A stretch of 64,000 nucleotides of DNA from positions 132,114-196,113 of the forward strand of contig NZ_LMNI01000011.1 of NCBI RefSeq assembly GCF_001422925.1, in the 5' to 3' direction. Source of the DNA: Microbacterium sp. Leaf288 (GTDB lineage: Bacteria > Actinomycetota > Actinomycetes > Actinomycetales > Microbacteriaceae). The notes under the pieces were generated by a model, which was given only the letters and a program-made list of their open reading frames with translations, ran no database searches and had not been told where the DNA came from. How positions within the stretch are numbered: the first letter of the stretch is position 1; every line of letters starts with the position of its first letter. The translations under genes and the position numbers were made by a program. Shown here in pieces: positions 33,835 to 43,356 of this stretch.

Positions 33835-36800
33835 ATGTCCCTGTCTTTCTCCAGACGACCCTCGGTCCTGTCGATAGGACTCGCCGTCGGCGCCATGCTG
33901 ACAGTGGGTCTGCCCGCACTGGCCGCACCGGCCTCCGCCGCCACCACCGCTGAAGCCTCCTTCGTCGGTTTCACCGACAAGTCCGAACTGCGTGCCGACG
34001 GCCGATCAGTCGTCGCCGGGGAGGAGCTCCTCGTCGCGGACGGCTCGGCGCCACAGGGCGCCGGAACGACCTATTACGTCGACGCGCAGTCCGGCGACGA
34101 CGCGGCATCCGGCACCTCCGCAGGCACGGCATGGCGCACGTTCGCGAACGTCAATGGCACCGAGTTCGAGCCGGGCGACCGCATTCTCCTCAGGGCGGGC
34201 AGCTCATGGTCGGCGTCGGGGACTGAGGTCGCCCGTGAGGCGTACGACTACACAACCTGGACCGGCGGGCAGCCGACGCACGTGGCGGGCCCGGACGGAA
34301 CGGCGCTGCTCGCTCCCCGCGGGTCGGGAACCGCCGAGGCTCCGATCGTCCTCTCGAGCTACGGCGACGGCGCCGCGCCCGAGCTTGACGGCCGCGGTGT
34401 CGTCAACGACGTCCTGCAGCTCACGAACCAGGAGCACTGGGACATCTCGAACCTCGAGATCAGCAACGAGACCGAAGGGTTCGACGCGACGACGTTCCAG
34501 CCCGCCCGCAACAACGGCCAGGCCCCCGGAGAAGAGAATCCCGAGACCGGCGACCTGCGCGGCATCCACGTCCAAGCCGAGAACGCGGGCACGCTGCGCG
34601 GCTTCGACATCCACAACGTGTTCATCCGCGACGTCACCGGCTACACGTGGTCGGTCAGCGCGGCGGGTCTGGATCGCTCCAAGCGCACCGGAGGCATCCT
34701 CTTCGAAGGGCTGAAGGGTGACGCGCAGACCGTGTCGCAGTTCGAGGACATCTCGATCCGCGACAACTACATCGCCAACACTGCCTTCGCGAATCTCGTC
34801 TTCAAGCAGTTCGCAGGCATGGGGACCAACCGATACCAGGATCTGCCCCCGGGCTGGGGCGATCGGGCCGCCGGCCGTGCCGCTCCCGACGGGACGATCA
34901 CCGAGGATCCGGACTGGCGGCCCCACTCGAACGTTGAGATCACGGGCAACTACCTGACCAACCGCGAGACCCAGTACGGCTGGGACTCGATGTACCTCAC
35001 GAGTGTGCGGGGCGCGCATGTCGAGGACAACATGATCGACGGCGCGGGGGTGTCGGGCATCGAGATGTACTACGCCGACGACATCGTCGTGCAGAACAAC
35101 GAGGTCGCCGAGCTCGAGGGACGCACAGGCGCCGCCGACTCCAACGGGATCGATCCCGACCGCGGCACGTCGAACATCCTCATTCAGGGCAACTACATCC
35201 ACGAGTCCGGCGAAGGCATTCTGCTGTGCGGCTTCGGCTTCAGCACCGCCGTCGTGCGCTACAACATCATCCGCGACATCGAGCGCAACTACATCAACCC
35301 GCACGGCGACACCGGCGTGAACGTCGTCTACAACAACCTGATGTACAACTCGGTGCAGCCCATCCGGAACAACACCGTCGGCTTCTTCGAGTCGTCGGGA
35401 AATGCCGCAACGTACCTGAACGCCCGCAACCCGCACCATGTCTTCAACAACGTCTTCCTCAACACGCGTGCAGACGTCGCAGGCTCCGCCTTCCGCACCC
35501 AGTTCCCGGGAGTGAGCTTCGACAACAACTCCTACTTCGGGCCGGGAGTGACGGCGCCCAGCGCCGACGAGCACGCCACCATTGCAGACCCGCTGCTGAA
35601 GGGTGACCTCGTATCGGGCGTCGCCAACGCCATGCTCGGCTCCGGCGACTCCCCGCTCATCAACGCGGGTCGAACGGTCGATCTCGCACAGATCGCTCCG
35701 GGATTCGATGTGACCGGCAACCGTGGCGAGAGCCAGGTGCCGCTCGACGTCGACTTCTTCGGGCGCTCGCTGTCGACGCCGCCGCACATCGGTCCGACGT
35801 CGTACGAGCCCGCGGAGGGGCACGGTGTCGTCTCCGGCATCGTGACAGCCGCTGACGGCCAGCCGGTTCCCGGTGCCACCGTCTCGTACGGCGCGGGCAC
35901 GACGACGGCTGATGCGCGCGGCCGGTACTCGCTGGAGATCCCCGCCGGCGATTACTCCCTTGTCGCCTCGGCCGACGGCTACACCGACGGTGCCCCCGTC
36001 ACCGTGACCCTGGCCGACCGTCAGACGCTGGCCGCGCCGCTCGTGCTCGGCGCGACGACGGCCACCGAGGGGACGATCGCCGGTGCCGTAACGTCTTCGG
36101 GAGCGGGGCTCGCTGGCGTCGCGGTCGAGGTCGTCAAGGGCGATGAGATCGTCGCGAGCGCGACGACCGACGCGGCAGGGGCATACTCGCTTCCCGGCGT
36201 CGCGATGGGGGGTGGCTACACCGTCCTCGCGACGAAGGATGGCTACGACCCCGCGTCGCAGGCCGAGGTCGAAGTCGTCCCCGCGCGCACGGTCACCATC
36301 AACCTCGTGCTGCGCAGGGAAGCGGGGGAGACCCGCTACGTGATCAACGAGACCTTCGACGACGAGGCGACGGGCGCCTTCGCTGGGACCGCGGACGGAG
36401 TGTTCACCGCTCGCACCGCCCCGGTGGCCGGGACGATCGAGGTCGTAGCCGACGCCGCGGAGGAAGGGAACAAGTACCTGCGCATCAACAAGGCCAGCGG
36501 CACGTCGGCCACCCTGGGTCTGCACAACACTGCCGAGCTCAATCTCACGGGCACCGTCACGGTCGAAGCGCGCATGCAGCGCACGACGACCAACGGCACG
36601 CCGAACCAGCTGGCGCTGTACTCGTATACCGAGAGCAGTTGGAATGCCGCAAACCCGGCAGGGTCGTCCAACCCGTCGGCGACGATCGGCTTCGCGGGCG
36701 GCAACATCATCACGCACAACGTCACCGGCTCGAGTTCGGTGCGCACGGTGGCGCCGTACAGCGTTGGCCAGTGGTACACCGTTCGCAACGTCGTTCATCT

Positions 36801-37905
36801 CGACACCGGCACCTTCGACTTCTATGTCGACGACATGTCGAAGCCGGTGCTGGCGGACCAGCCGCTGCGGACGAATGTCGACGACCTCGACTACTTCCTG
36901 TTCTTCATCAACGGGTCCAACGTCGGCGATCTGCTGGTCGACTACTTCCGGGTCAACACCGGCACACCGTTCGACTACGCCGACGCCTCCCTCGCGACGG
37001 TCAGCGCCACCACCGCCGATGGCGAGGTCGAGCTCACCCCATCCGGCGACGGACGCATCTTCAGCGGCGAAGTCGACGCCTTCGTCGAGGAGGTCGCGAT
37101 TTCGGCCGCGGCGCGCAGTGATTTCGCGACCGTGGAAGTCAACGGCACTGCCGTCGAACCGGGCGAATCCGTGACGGTGCCGCTGGCAGCCGGATCGCCC
37201 AGCGACCCGGACGTCGTCACGACGATCCCCGTCGTCGTGCGAACCGAGGACGGCTCGGAGCGCACGCACGCCGTGTCGATCTCGCGCGTCAATCCCAGCC
37301 AGCTGGCCGCCTTGCGCGACCTGCAGGTGGTGGGCCACCTCTTGACGCCCGAGTTCGCCCGCGACCGCACCGGCGGCGACAACCCGTACCGCATCGACGG
37401 TGAGCTCGACGCCTCCGTGGCCTCGGTCGATCTCTCGTGGCGACGGGGCTGGGAGGGTCAGCAGGTGCAGGTCAACGGCGTGGATGTCGACGCCGGCGCG
37501 ACCGGTGCAACACTTCCGCTCGAGGACGGCGAGAACCGCTTCGAGGTGACAGTGAGCTCCTTCGCCGGCGAGTCCGCAATCTACGTCGTCGTCATCGACC
37601 GGGCTGCCGCCGAGCCGCAGCTCGCGGTCACCACCGAGATCGACACCCGATGCGTCGCGCGAAAGGTCGTGCTGGTGATCACTGTGACGAACGGCGAGGA
37701 GGTGCCGGTATCGGTGAGGCTGGAGACTCCGTACGGGTCGAAGCAGCTGCCGGTCCTTCCAGCCGACAAGAGCAGATCGCAGTCGTTCACCACCCGCCTC
37801 GCGGAGATGCCGGCCGGCAGCGTCGCGGTCAGCGCGGCGGCCACGGTCGACGGCGAGGAGCTCCAGCTCTCCCGGAGCGTGCAGTACGACGGGGCCGGAT
37901 GCTGA
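33835..37905 (+). CDS. Secreted parallel beta-helix polysaccharide-active protein
   Basis: 1356 residues. Signal peptide about 1-37 (ending APASA). A parallel beta-helix occupies about 75-630, with many Asn/Ile-rich rungs such as NILIQGNYIHESGEGILL and NGIDPDRGTSN. This is the fold of pectate lyases and other polysaccharide lyases or GH28-like enzymes. Two CnaB/carboxypeptidase-regulatory-like domains (about 660-828), a LamG-like lectin domain (834-1045) and two cadherin-like beta-sandwich domains (1052-1257) follow. The last 90 residues hold a CVARKVVLVITVTN and TPYGSK pattern that I have seen at the C-terminus of actinobacterial secreted carbohydrate enzymes. ATG 33835 with GGAAAGGAAC upstream. 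The substrate is unknown; pectin-like glycans fit the arabinose locus. Confidence 0.82.
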   Translation: MSLSFSRRPSVLSIGLAVGAMLTVGLPALAAPASAATTAEASFVGFTDKSELRADGRSVVAGEELLVADGSAPQGAGTTYYVDAQSGDDAASGTSAGTAWRTFANVNGTEFEPGDRILLRAGSSWSASGTEVAREAYDYTTWTGGQPTHVAGPDGTALLAPRGSGTAEAPIVLSSYGDGAAPELDGRGVVNDVLQLTNQEHWDISNLEISNETEGFDATTFQPARNNGQAPGEENPETGDLRGIHVQAENAGTLRGFDIHNVFIRDVTGYTWSVSAAGLDRSKRTGGILFEGLKGDAQTVSQFEDISIRDNYIANTAFANLVFKQFAGMGTNRYQDLPPGWGDRAAGRAAPDGTITEDPDWRPHSNVEITGNYLTNRETQYGWDSMYLTSVRGAHVEDNMIDGAGVSGIEMYYADDIVVQNNEVAELEGRTGAADSNGIDPDRGTSNILIQGNYIHESGEGILLCGFGFSTAVVRYNIIRDIERNYINPHGDTGVNVVYNNLMYNSVQPIRNNTVGFFESSGNAATYLNARNPHHVFNNVFLNTRADVAGSAFRTQFPGVSFDNNSYFGPGVTAPSADEHATIADPLLKGDLVSGVANAMLGSGDSPLINAGRTVDLAQIAPGFDVTGNRGESQVPLDVDFFGRSLSTPPHIGPTSYEPAEGHGVVSGIVTAADGQPVPGATVSYGAGTTTADARGRYSLEIPAGDYSLVASADGYTDGAPVTVTLADRQTLAAPLVLGATTATEGTIAGAVTSSGAGLAGVAVEVVKGDEIVASATTDAAGAYSLPGVAMGGGYTVLATKDGYDPASQAEVEVVPARTVTINLVLRREAGETRYVINETFDDEATGAFAGTADGVFTARTAPVAGTIEVVADAAEEGNKYLRINKASGTSATLGLHNTAELNLTGTVTVEARMQRTTTNGTPNQLALYSYTESSWNAANPAGSSNPSATIGFAGGNIITHNVTGSSSVRTVAPYSVGQWYTVRNVVHLDTGTFDFYVDDMSKPVLADQPLRTNVDDLDYFLFFINGSNVGDLLVDYFRVNTGTPFDYADASLATVSATTADGEVELTPSGDGRIFSGEVDAFVEEVAISAAARSDFATVEVNGTAVEPGESVTVPLAAGSPSDPDVVTTIPVVVRTEDGSERTHAVSISRVNPSQLAALRDLQVVGHLLTPEFARDRTGGDNPYRIDGELDASVASVDLSWRRGWEGQQVQVNGVDVDAGATGATLPLEDGENRFEVTVSSFAGESAIYVVVIDRAAAEPQLAVTTEIDTRCVARKVVLVITVTNGEEVPVSVRLETPYGSKQLPVLPADKSRSQSFTTRLAEMPAGSVAVSAAATVDGEELQLSRSVQYDGAGC

Positions 37906-37947
37906 GATGAGGGGCTGGGTGCTCGACGGCGCCCGCCCGAACAGCTG

Positions 37948-37982
37948 AGCGTCCGTCTCCCGATCCGGCGGGGACGGGCGCT
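37948..37982 (+). terminator. Hairpin behind the beta-helix gene
   Basis: AGCGTCCGTC...GGGACGGGCGCT forms an imperfect GC-rich stem with a 13-base central loop, 43 bases past the stop codon. A probable terminator. Confidence 0.6.
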
Positions 37983-38249
37983 TCGGCCTGTTGCAGCCGC
38001 GAGAGCGTCGCCACCATCACGTCGGCGTCGGCATCGGCGTCGGTGATCGCGTGAACGCCCATGACTCCACGCTCAGGCACGGGATACCGCGGAAGCCCTG
38101 CTGGAGCAGGGGACGTCACCCGCACTGTCCCGTCAGCCCGCCTCGCCGGGAGGTCAGTCCCACACGCGCCGAACGGCCAGGGCTGTGGGCGGTCCCGACG
38201 CCACCCGTCCGCGGAGCCGCGTCCGCCAGGGCAAGTGCGACGGGCTCTG
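37983..38249. other. Non-coding stretch, nothing recognised
   Basis: No convincing gene. A minus-strand frame (37829-38125) is open but overlaps the coding end of the beta-helix gene, has no ribosome binding site and shows a low-complexity Asp-Ala run. It may be degraded sequence. Confidence 0.4.
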
Positions 38250-38474
38250 CTACGTCAGCTCAGACGCGGAACCGCGTGTCTCCAGGGTGTGGGACTTCCG
38301 CCACTCGACCACCGAATGGAGAAACAACACCGCGGCCGCGGTGAAGACGACGACGACCGTGGCGATCGACCACCAGACCGGCTGAAAGTCAGTCAACACG
38401 AAGGCGCCGGCCAGGAGGAACAGGAGTCCGCCGAGGAAGTGAGCGCTCGAACGGGCCATGCGTGCCGTCGACAT
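38250..38474 (-). CDS. Small two-helix membrane protein
   Basis: About 74 residues with two membrane helices (AHFLGGLLFLLAGAFVLTDF and SIATVVVVFTAAAVLFLHSV) and a short polar tail. Family not recognised; it resembles small PspC- or DUF-type inner-membrane proteins. Start uncertain: ATGs at 38474 and 38459 are possible and neither has a clear ribosome binding site; a GTG further upstream is also in frame. Confidence 0.55.
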   Translation of the reverse strand: MSTARMARSSAHFLGGLLFLLAGAFVLTDFQPVWWSIATVVVVFTAAAVLFLHSVVEWRKSHTLETRGSASELT

Positions 38475-38541
38475 GACGACTCGACGACGAACGTGGAAGG
38501 ACACCCTTATGTCGGCGGTCTCGGCATGAGACCCTACGTCG

Positions 38542-38769
38542 GTGGAGAGCATCGAATGGTGGCCGTCGTTGGATGCGGCGACCAAGGACTGGCTGATCAC
38601 GCACAACGGTGAGGCGCTGCCGGCCGAAGTGCTCGGCAGGATTGTTGCAGCCGGCGGCATCGTGACGTCGAATGCGTGGTGGATCGGCGAAGACGGACCT
38701 GACGGCTTCTTCCTGTCCGACGAGGCCGTGGACTGGATCGAAGCTGTCGGGAACGCCGAAGAGCCGTAG
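38542..38769 (+). CDS. Small hypothetical protein
   Basis: A 75-residue acidic protein beginning with GTG at 38542 and rich in Trp (SIEWWPSLDAATKDWLITHN and WWIGEDGPDGFFLSDEAVDW). No known domain. Codon use is normal for the region. Divergent from the small membrane protein. Confidence 0.6.
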   Translation: MESIEWWPSLDAATKDWLITHNGEALPAEVLGRIVAAGGIVTSNAWWIGEDGPDGFFLSDEAVDWIEAVGNAEEP

Positions 38770-38878
38770 ACGCGTGCGCCGAGGGATTGGCATCGGCGCA
38801 ACGCGGACCGAGCTCGCGGATCTGCTGTCGTCCGGAGCTCAGCGTGCACACGCCCATCGCCGGTGCCGGCTCGAGTCC

Positions 38879-38884
38879 GATAAT
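38879..38884 (+). promoter_or_regulatory. -10 box of a leaderless promoter
   Basis: GATAAT is exactly 6 bases before the ATG at 38891; no ribosome binding site is present. Confidence 0.65.
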
Positions 38885-38890
38885 GGGCGG

Positions 38891-39400
38891 ATGCTACTTG
38901 TCCTGTCAGGGCTGCCCGGCACGGGAAAGAGCGCCGTGGCGACCGAGGTCGCGCGCCTCACCGGCGCGGTTCATCTGTCGGTCGACGCGATCGAAGACGC
39001 GCTTCTCGGCGCCGGGCTGGAAAGCTCGTGGACCACGGGGGTCGCAGCCTACGAGGCGGTGCGGGCGGCCGCGGAACAGAACCTGACGCTCGGCCGCTCT
39101 GTCATCGTCGATGCAGTCAACGACAGCGAGATCGCTCGCGAGACCTGGCGCCACGCCGCGACGGCGACGGGGGTCTCGCTGACCTTCGTGCTGCTGACCC
39201 TCGACGATGAGGCCGAGCACCATCGTCGCCTCCGAGGGCGACGCCGCGATCTGAGCCACATTGCAGAACCCACCTGGAACGACGTCCGACGACGCGCCGC
39301 GGAGTTCGAGCCGTGGGGCGGTGCACATGAGCATCTGGACGCGAACGCACCGCTCGAGCAGCTGGCCGGGTCGGTCGCGAAACTGATCAGCCAAGGCTGA
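38891..39400 (+). CDS. P-loop kinase-like ATPase
   Basis: A 169-residue protein of the AAA/kinase-like P-loop group. Walker A is GLPGTGKSAV near residues 7-16. The Asp of HLSVDAIEDALL and the lid-type Arg cluster HHRRLRGRRRDL match small-molecule kinases such as zeta-toxin-like, gluconate- or chloramphenicol-phosphotransferase-like families. The substrate is unknown. No antitoxin-like gene adjoins it apart from the small hypothetical gene 121 bases upstream. ATG start at leaderless spacing from GATAAT. Confidence 0.82.
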   Translation: MLLVLSGLPGTGKSAVATEVARLTGAVHLSVDAIEDALLGAGLESSWTTGVAAYEAVRAAAEQNLTLGRSVIVDAVNDSEIARETWRHAATATGVSLTFVLLTLDDEAEHHRRLRGRRRDLSHIAEPTWNDVRRRAAEFEPWGGAHEHLDANAPLEQLAGSVAKLISQG

Positions 39401-39489
39401 CCGCCAGCACAAGGCGGTCGGCGCGGCGGACGACCGGGTTGCGAACGGGGCCGGTCAGGGGTCTGCTCGGTGGTGCGCGACGCCCCGCG

Positions 39490-39495
39490 TAGGCT
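39490..39495 (+). promoter_or_regulatory. -10 box of a leaderless promoter
   Basis: TAGGCT is exactly 6 bases before an ATG at 39502 that opens a 41-codon frame. Confidence 0.6.
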
Positions 39496-39501
39496 CTTCG
39501 G

Positions 39502-39627
39502 ATGACCTTCGATGCGAACGACGCGGGCGCCGGCGTCGACGGATTCCGCCGCGAGATCCTCTGCGGGGACCGGTTCGGCGATGCGGCACCAACGCTTGCC
39601 ATCGCGGCTGAGAGCGGTGTCGCGTGA
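39502..39627 (+). CDS. Leaderless 41-aa frame coupled to the S51-like gene
   Basis: The frame MTFDANDAGAGVDGFRREIL... ends in a TGA that overlaps the GTG of the next gene (GTGA). It starts 6 bases behind a good -10 box. The sequence shows no known domain. It may be a real small protein or a coupling leader that delivers ribosomes to the downstream gene, or the relic of a longer gene. Confidence 0.45.
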   Translation: MTFDANDAGAGVDGFRREILCGDRFGDAAPTLAIAAESGVA

Positions 39628-40349
39628 GCGTGCACCTCATCGGCGGCGGCGCGACCACGGCTGCGGATGCCCCGCTCTACGCGCCATTCGTCGCCGAAGC
39701 GGCGCTGCGAGCGGCCGACGCGGGCCGCGCGCGGCCGCGCATCGCGGTGATCTCACTGCACCCCGAGGCCGAGGAGAAGGCGGCGGCGCTCGGCGAGCTT
39801 CTGATCGAGGCGGGAACCGGATCCGCGATCGAGCTGCACCTGACCGCGGGTCGGCCGGACGAGCCGATCGGGCTCGGCGCGATCGCCGACGTCGACGGCA
39901 TTGCGGTGGGGGGCGGCGTCGTCGAGGACGTGCGTGCAGGGCTCGAGCCGGTGTTCAGCGAGTTGCGTCGGCTGGTTGCCGGCGGTGTGCCCTACCTCGG
40001 CGTTTCGGCCGGTGCGATGATCGCGGCGGAGGGCTCGCTCGGGGGTGGCTCCCGCATCGGCGGCGTGGTCGTCTCACCGGAGGACCCCGACGAAGCGGGC
40101 GACGAGCTGGAGATCGAAGCCGGCATCGGCCTCGTCGACGTGGCCATCGAGGTGCACGTGGCCCAGCGCGGAATGCTGTCCCGGCTGGTCGCCGCCGTCG
40201 AGTCTGGGCTGATCGCGGGCGGGCTCGGCATCGACGAGCGCACGGCCCTGATCGTTGGCGACGGCACGCTCCGGGTTGAAGGCAATGGCAGCGTCTGGCG
40301 GGTGCTGCCGATCGACGGCGGCGTGCTGGTCTCCACGATCGGCACCTGA
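39624..40349 (+). CDS. Peptidase S51/cyanophycinase-like protein
   Basis: A 241-residue protein with the class I glutamine-amidotransferase-like fold. The nucleophile Ser is visible in the elbow YLGVSAGAMIA, and GIAVGGGVVED marks the upstream strand. S51 peptidases include dipeptidase E and cyanophycinase, so cleavage of Asp-containing peptides is likely. The GTG at 39624 overlaps the stop of the 41-codon frame. The C-terminal part (ALIVGDGTLRVEGNGSVWRV) matches the family end. Confidence 0.85.
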   Translation: MSVHLIGGGATTAADAPLYAPFVAEAALRAADAGRARPRIAVISLHPEAEEKAAALGELLIEAGTGSAIELHLTAGRPDEPIGLGAIADVDGIAVGGGVVEDVRAGLEPVFSELRRLVAGGVPYLGVSAGAMIAAEGSLGGGSRIGGVVVSPEDPDEAGDELEIEAGIGLVDVAIEVHVAQRGMLSRLVAAVESGLIAGGLGIDERTALIVGDGTLRVEGNGSVWRVLPIDGGVLVSTIGT

Positions 40350-40452
40350 GGACGCTCCGAGGTCTCTCGCATCTGCAAGATCTCCCACCCGTCGTGGATT
40401 CCGACAGGCCACGCGAGAACAGAGCCGATGACTGGATGTCGGGGGTTCTCGT

Positions 40453-40458
40453 TACGGT
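40453..40458 (+). promoter_or_regulatory. -10 box of a leaderless promoter
   Basis: TACGGT is 7 bases before the GTG at 40466, where the helicase homology begins. No ribosome binding site lies between them. Confidence 0.5.
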
Positions 40459-40465
40459 CACCTCC

Positions 40466-42472
40466 GTGGCAGTAAGTGATGCACTTGCCGGGCTGGATCC
40501 GGCGCAGCTTCAGGCCGTCGAACACGGTGAGGGGCCGCTGGTGGTCGCGGCGGGCGCGGGCACCGGGAAGACCCGCGTGCTCACCGCTCGGGTGGCGCGG
40601 CTGCTCGAGGCGGGGGTCGTCCCGGAACGGATGCTGCTGCTGACGTTCACCCGGCGTGCGGCGTCCGCGATGCTCTCTCGAGCTGCGGTGATGTGCGGCG
40701 ACGCGCAGGCTGCGCAGCGCATCGCCGGCGGCACGTTCCATGCCGTCGCGCACCGCATCGTCGCCGAGCACGCACAGCACCTGGGGCTGGAGGACGTGAC
40801 GGTGATCGATCCCGACGACGTCATCGACCTGCTCGACCTGCTGCGCGCGGAGCACGGGCTCGACGGCACCGAGGTACGGCTGCCCACGACGCGCACCATC
40901 GCGGACATCGCCTCCCGCACGATCAACACCGCGACCCCGGCCCGCACCGTCATCGAAGAGCAGTTCCCGTGGGCGCTCGAGCAGGCGGACGCGATCGCCG
41001 GCCTGCTGCGTCATTACCGCGACCGCAAGCGCGAGCGCGGCCTGCTCGACCTCGATGATCTGCTCATCGCCTGGCGGGCGCTGGTCGCCGATCCCGATGT
41101 CGGGGCGCGGCTGCGGGCACGCTGGGACTGGGTGCTGGTCGACGAGTACCAGGACGTCAATCAGCTGCAGGTCGACATCGTGCGCGGGCTCAGTCCCGAC
41201 GGCCGCGGGCTCACGGTCGTCGGCGACGACGCGCAGGCGATCTACGCGTTCCGGGGCGCGAGCGCCGGGCACCTGCTCGAACTCATGGAGGCGTACCCGG
41301 ACGCCACGCTGGTGCGGCTCGAACGCAACTTCCGTTCCACCGGACCGATCCTCGACCTCGCGAACCAGGTGCGCCCGGGCGAACTGAAGCTGAGGCTCGT
41401 CGCCGACCGTCCACTGCCAGGCGCCCGGCCGACGCTGGTCACCTGCCGCAACGCCGACGACGAGGCCCGCACGATCGCGGACCGCATCCTCGCCGCGCAC
41501 GTCGACGGCACGCCGCTGCGCTCACAGGCCGTGCTGATGCGCACCGGATCCCACAGCGCGCAGCTCGAGGTCGAGCTCAAAGTACGCAGCATCCCGTTCC
41601 ACAAGTTCGGCGGGATCGGCTACCTCGAGACGTCGCATGTGCGCGACCTGCTGGCGAGTTTCCGCGTCGTGCTCAACCCGGCGGACGAGGTGTCCTGGTA
41701 TCGCCTGCTCACCCGGCACCGCGCGATCGGCAAGGCGAGCGCCCGCGGATTGGCCGGGATCCTCGCGGACGGGGGCGTCGACCGCGCGGCCGATGCGGTC
41801 GCGGCGGCACCGGCGAAGGCGCGCACCGGACTCGCGTCGACCCTGTCGCTGCTCGGCGGCGTCGACTCCACGACCGCCGTGCCGGAGCTGGTCGAGGCAT
41901 GCCGAGGTGCGGTGGATCCGCTGTTGCGCGCGCACTACCCGGATTGGCACCGTCGGGTGACCGAGGTCGACGGCATCGCGCAGGCCGCCGCCGGGCAGAG
42001 CGATCTCCGCACGTTCGTGAGCGAGCAGGCGATCGACCCCGTGAACGTCGCCGGTGACTGGGCGAAGCAGCCACACCTCGACGAGGACTGGCTGACGCTG
42101 TCGACGATCCACTCCGCGAAGGGCCTGGAATGGGACACGGTCCACCTCCTGCGCGCGAACGACGGCGCAATGCCCTCGGACATGGCACTCACCTCGCGCG
42201 CCGGCCTCGCCGAGGAACAGCGCCTCTTCTACGTCGCGATCACCCGCGCACGCGACACCCTCGACGTGTACGTGCCCTCGCAGCTGCCGACGCACCCCAC
42301 CGCGTTCCTGGCCAAGCACGTCGCCGCCAAGCCCAGCAGGTTCCTGACCGAGCCCGCACGCGCTCTCATGGAGCCGGTGAGCACCGCCGCCGTCACCCCC
42401 GAGGCCGCGATCAAGCGAGCCGTCGCGGCGCCGCGCGTGCGCACAGACGCGTTCGACGAACTGTTCGCCTGA
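40466..42472 (+). CDS. UvrD/PcrA-like superfamily 1 helicase
   Basis: A 668-residue ATP-dependent DNA helicase. Motifs appear in order: Q motif LDPAQLQAVEH, Walker A AAGAGTGKTR, motif Ia LLLTFTRRAASAML, Walker B VDEYQDVNQLQ, motif III VVGDDAQAIYAFRGA, motif IV LERNFRST, motif V TLSTIHSAKGLEWDTVHL and motif VI LFYVAITRARDTLDVYVP. It is shorter than UvrD/PcrA and lacks their long C-terminal tail, so it is probably an accessory repair helicase. GTG 40466 is preferred over frames reaching 40394 because it directly starts the conserved region and sits behind a -10 box. Confidence 0.92.
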   Translation: MAVSDALAGLDPAQLQAVEHGEGPLVVAAGAGTGKTRVLTARVARLLEAGVVPERMLLLTFTRRAASAMLSRAAVMCGDAQAAQRIAGGTFHAVAHRIVAEHAQHLGLEDVTVIDPDDVIDLLDLLRAEHGLDGTEVRLPTTRTIADIASRTINTATPARTVIEEQFPWALEQADAIAGLLRHYRDRKRERGLLDLDDLLIAWRALVADPDVGARLRARWDWVLVDEYQDVNQLQVDIVRGLSPDGRGLTVVGDDAQAIYAFRGASAGHLLELMEAYPDATLVRLERNFRSTGPILDLANQVRPGELKLRLVADRPLPGARPTLVTCRNADDEARTIADRILAAHVDGTPLRSQAVLMRTGSHSAQLEVELKVRSIPFHKFGGIGYLETSHVRDLLASFRVVLNPADEVSWYRLLTRHRAIGKASARGLAGILADGGVDRAADAVAAAPAKARTGLASTLSLLGGVDSTTAVPELVEACRGAVDPLLRAHYPDWHRRVTEVDGIAQAAAGQSDLRTFVSEQAIDPVNVAGDWAKQPHLDEDWLTLSTIHSAKGLEWDTVHLLRANDGAMPSDMALTSRAGLAEEQRLFYVAITRARDTLDVYVPSQLPTHPTAFLAKHVAAKPSRFLTEPARALMEPVSTAAVTPEAAIKRAVAAPRVRTDAFDELFA

Positions 42473-42555
42473 TCTGCATCCGCTCGGGTCTCCGCGAGCA
42501 CGCGGACGCGCTTGCGCCAGAAGCAGCAGCGTCGTCGCTGTCGCGCGCTACGTGA

Positions 42556-43197
42556 TCAGGGGTCGCCGGTATCCGCGTCGCGCGCATCGGCGACGCGCGC
42601 GATGAGCGCTGGCTCCTCCTCGAGGCAGAGGTCGAGGATGCCGCGCAGCAGGCCTCCGAGGCTGGTCGAGCTCAGCAGCCGGAACCGGTCGTACTCGCCC
42701 AGCGGCGCGATCGCGGCGAGCTGCCAGGACGACTCCACTGGATCTTCGGACAGGTCCGTCGCGGGGTCCCATCGAGCCTCATCGAGGACGGAGGCGAGCG
42801 TCGCGAGCCGGCGCACGACCTGCTCAGCCTCGCGGTGGAGTGGCGCGAGCGCCTCGTCCCACACGAGTGGGGACATCGTCGACACGTCGGCCACGGGGTG
42901 CGGGTCGTCTTCGCCCCATCGGTCGACAATGATCCGCTCCCCGCCTACGCCGATCACGTACAGGTCCGCGGCGCCTGCCTCGATCTGCAGGATCCGCGCC
43001 ATGGTGCCGATAGAGGAGCGCTGATCCCCTCCGCCTGCCTCGAGCCCCCGCTCGATGAGGACAACCCCGAACTCCGGATCCTCCACATCGAGCAGGCGTC
43101 CCATCATGGTGAGGTATCTCGGTTCGAACACCCTCAGCACCAGTGGCGTGTATGGCAGCAGGACACTACCGAGCGGGAACATCGCGACGGCGTCCAT
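42556..43197 (-). CDS. LON N-terminal substrate-binding domain protein
   Basis: A 213-residue stand-alone version of the substrate-binding domain of Lon protease, without the ATPase and protease parts. The family opening is clear: AMFPLGSVLLPYTPLVLRVF followed by EPRY, and later EFGVVLIERG. Such proteins are common in actinobacteria and of unknown role. The ATG at 43197 is preferred; a TTG at 43203 is also in frame. No clear ribosome binding site. Confidence 0.88.
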   Translation of the reverse strand: MDAVAMFPLGSVLLPYTPLVLRVFEPRYLTMMGRLLDVEDPEFGVVLIERGLEAGGGDQRSSIGTMARILQIEAGAADLYVIGVGGERIIVDRWGEDDPHPVADVSTMSPLVWDEALAPLHREAEQVVRRLATLASVLDEARWDPATDLSEDPVESSWQLAAIAPLGEYDRFRLLSSTSLGGLLRGILDLCLEEEPALIARVADARDADTGDP

Positions 43198-43356
43198 GGG
43201 CAACAGTCAATCAGCTGGACGCGCCTCAGCGCCCCCGTCATGACCCAGGATCCGGTCGACGGCCGGACCCTCGCGAAGCGGGCCGGCTACGCCAGAGTTC
43301 GGCGGATCCGTGCTCCACATATGATTCGCTCTGAAGCGTTCACGAAGGAGACGGAT

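Noticed and set aside
31540..33835. tRNA-Arg as an integration site with an adjacent island
   Set aside because: No integrase, no repeat of the tRNA 3' end downstream and no phage or plasmid genes. The lower GC nearby alone is not enough.
37829..38125. Minus-strand frame overlapping the end of the beta-helix gene
   Set aside because: It overlaps real coding sequence, has no start signal and contains a low-complexity Asp-Ala run.
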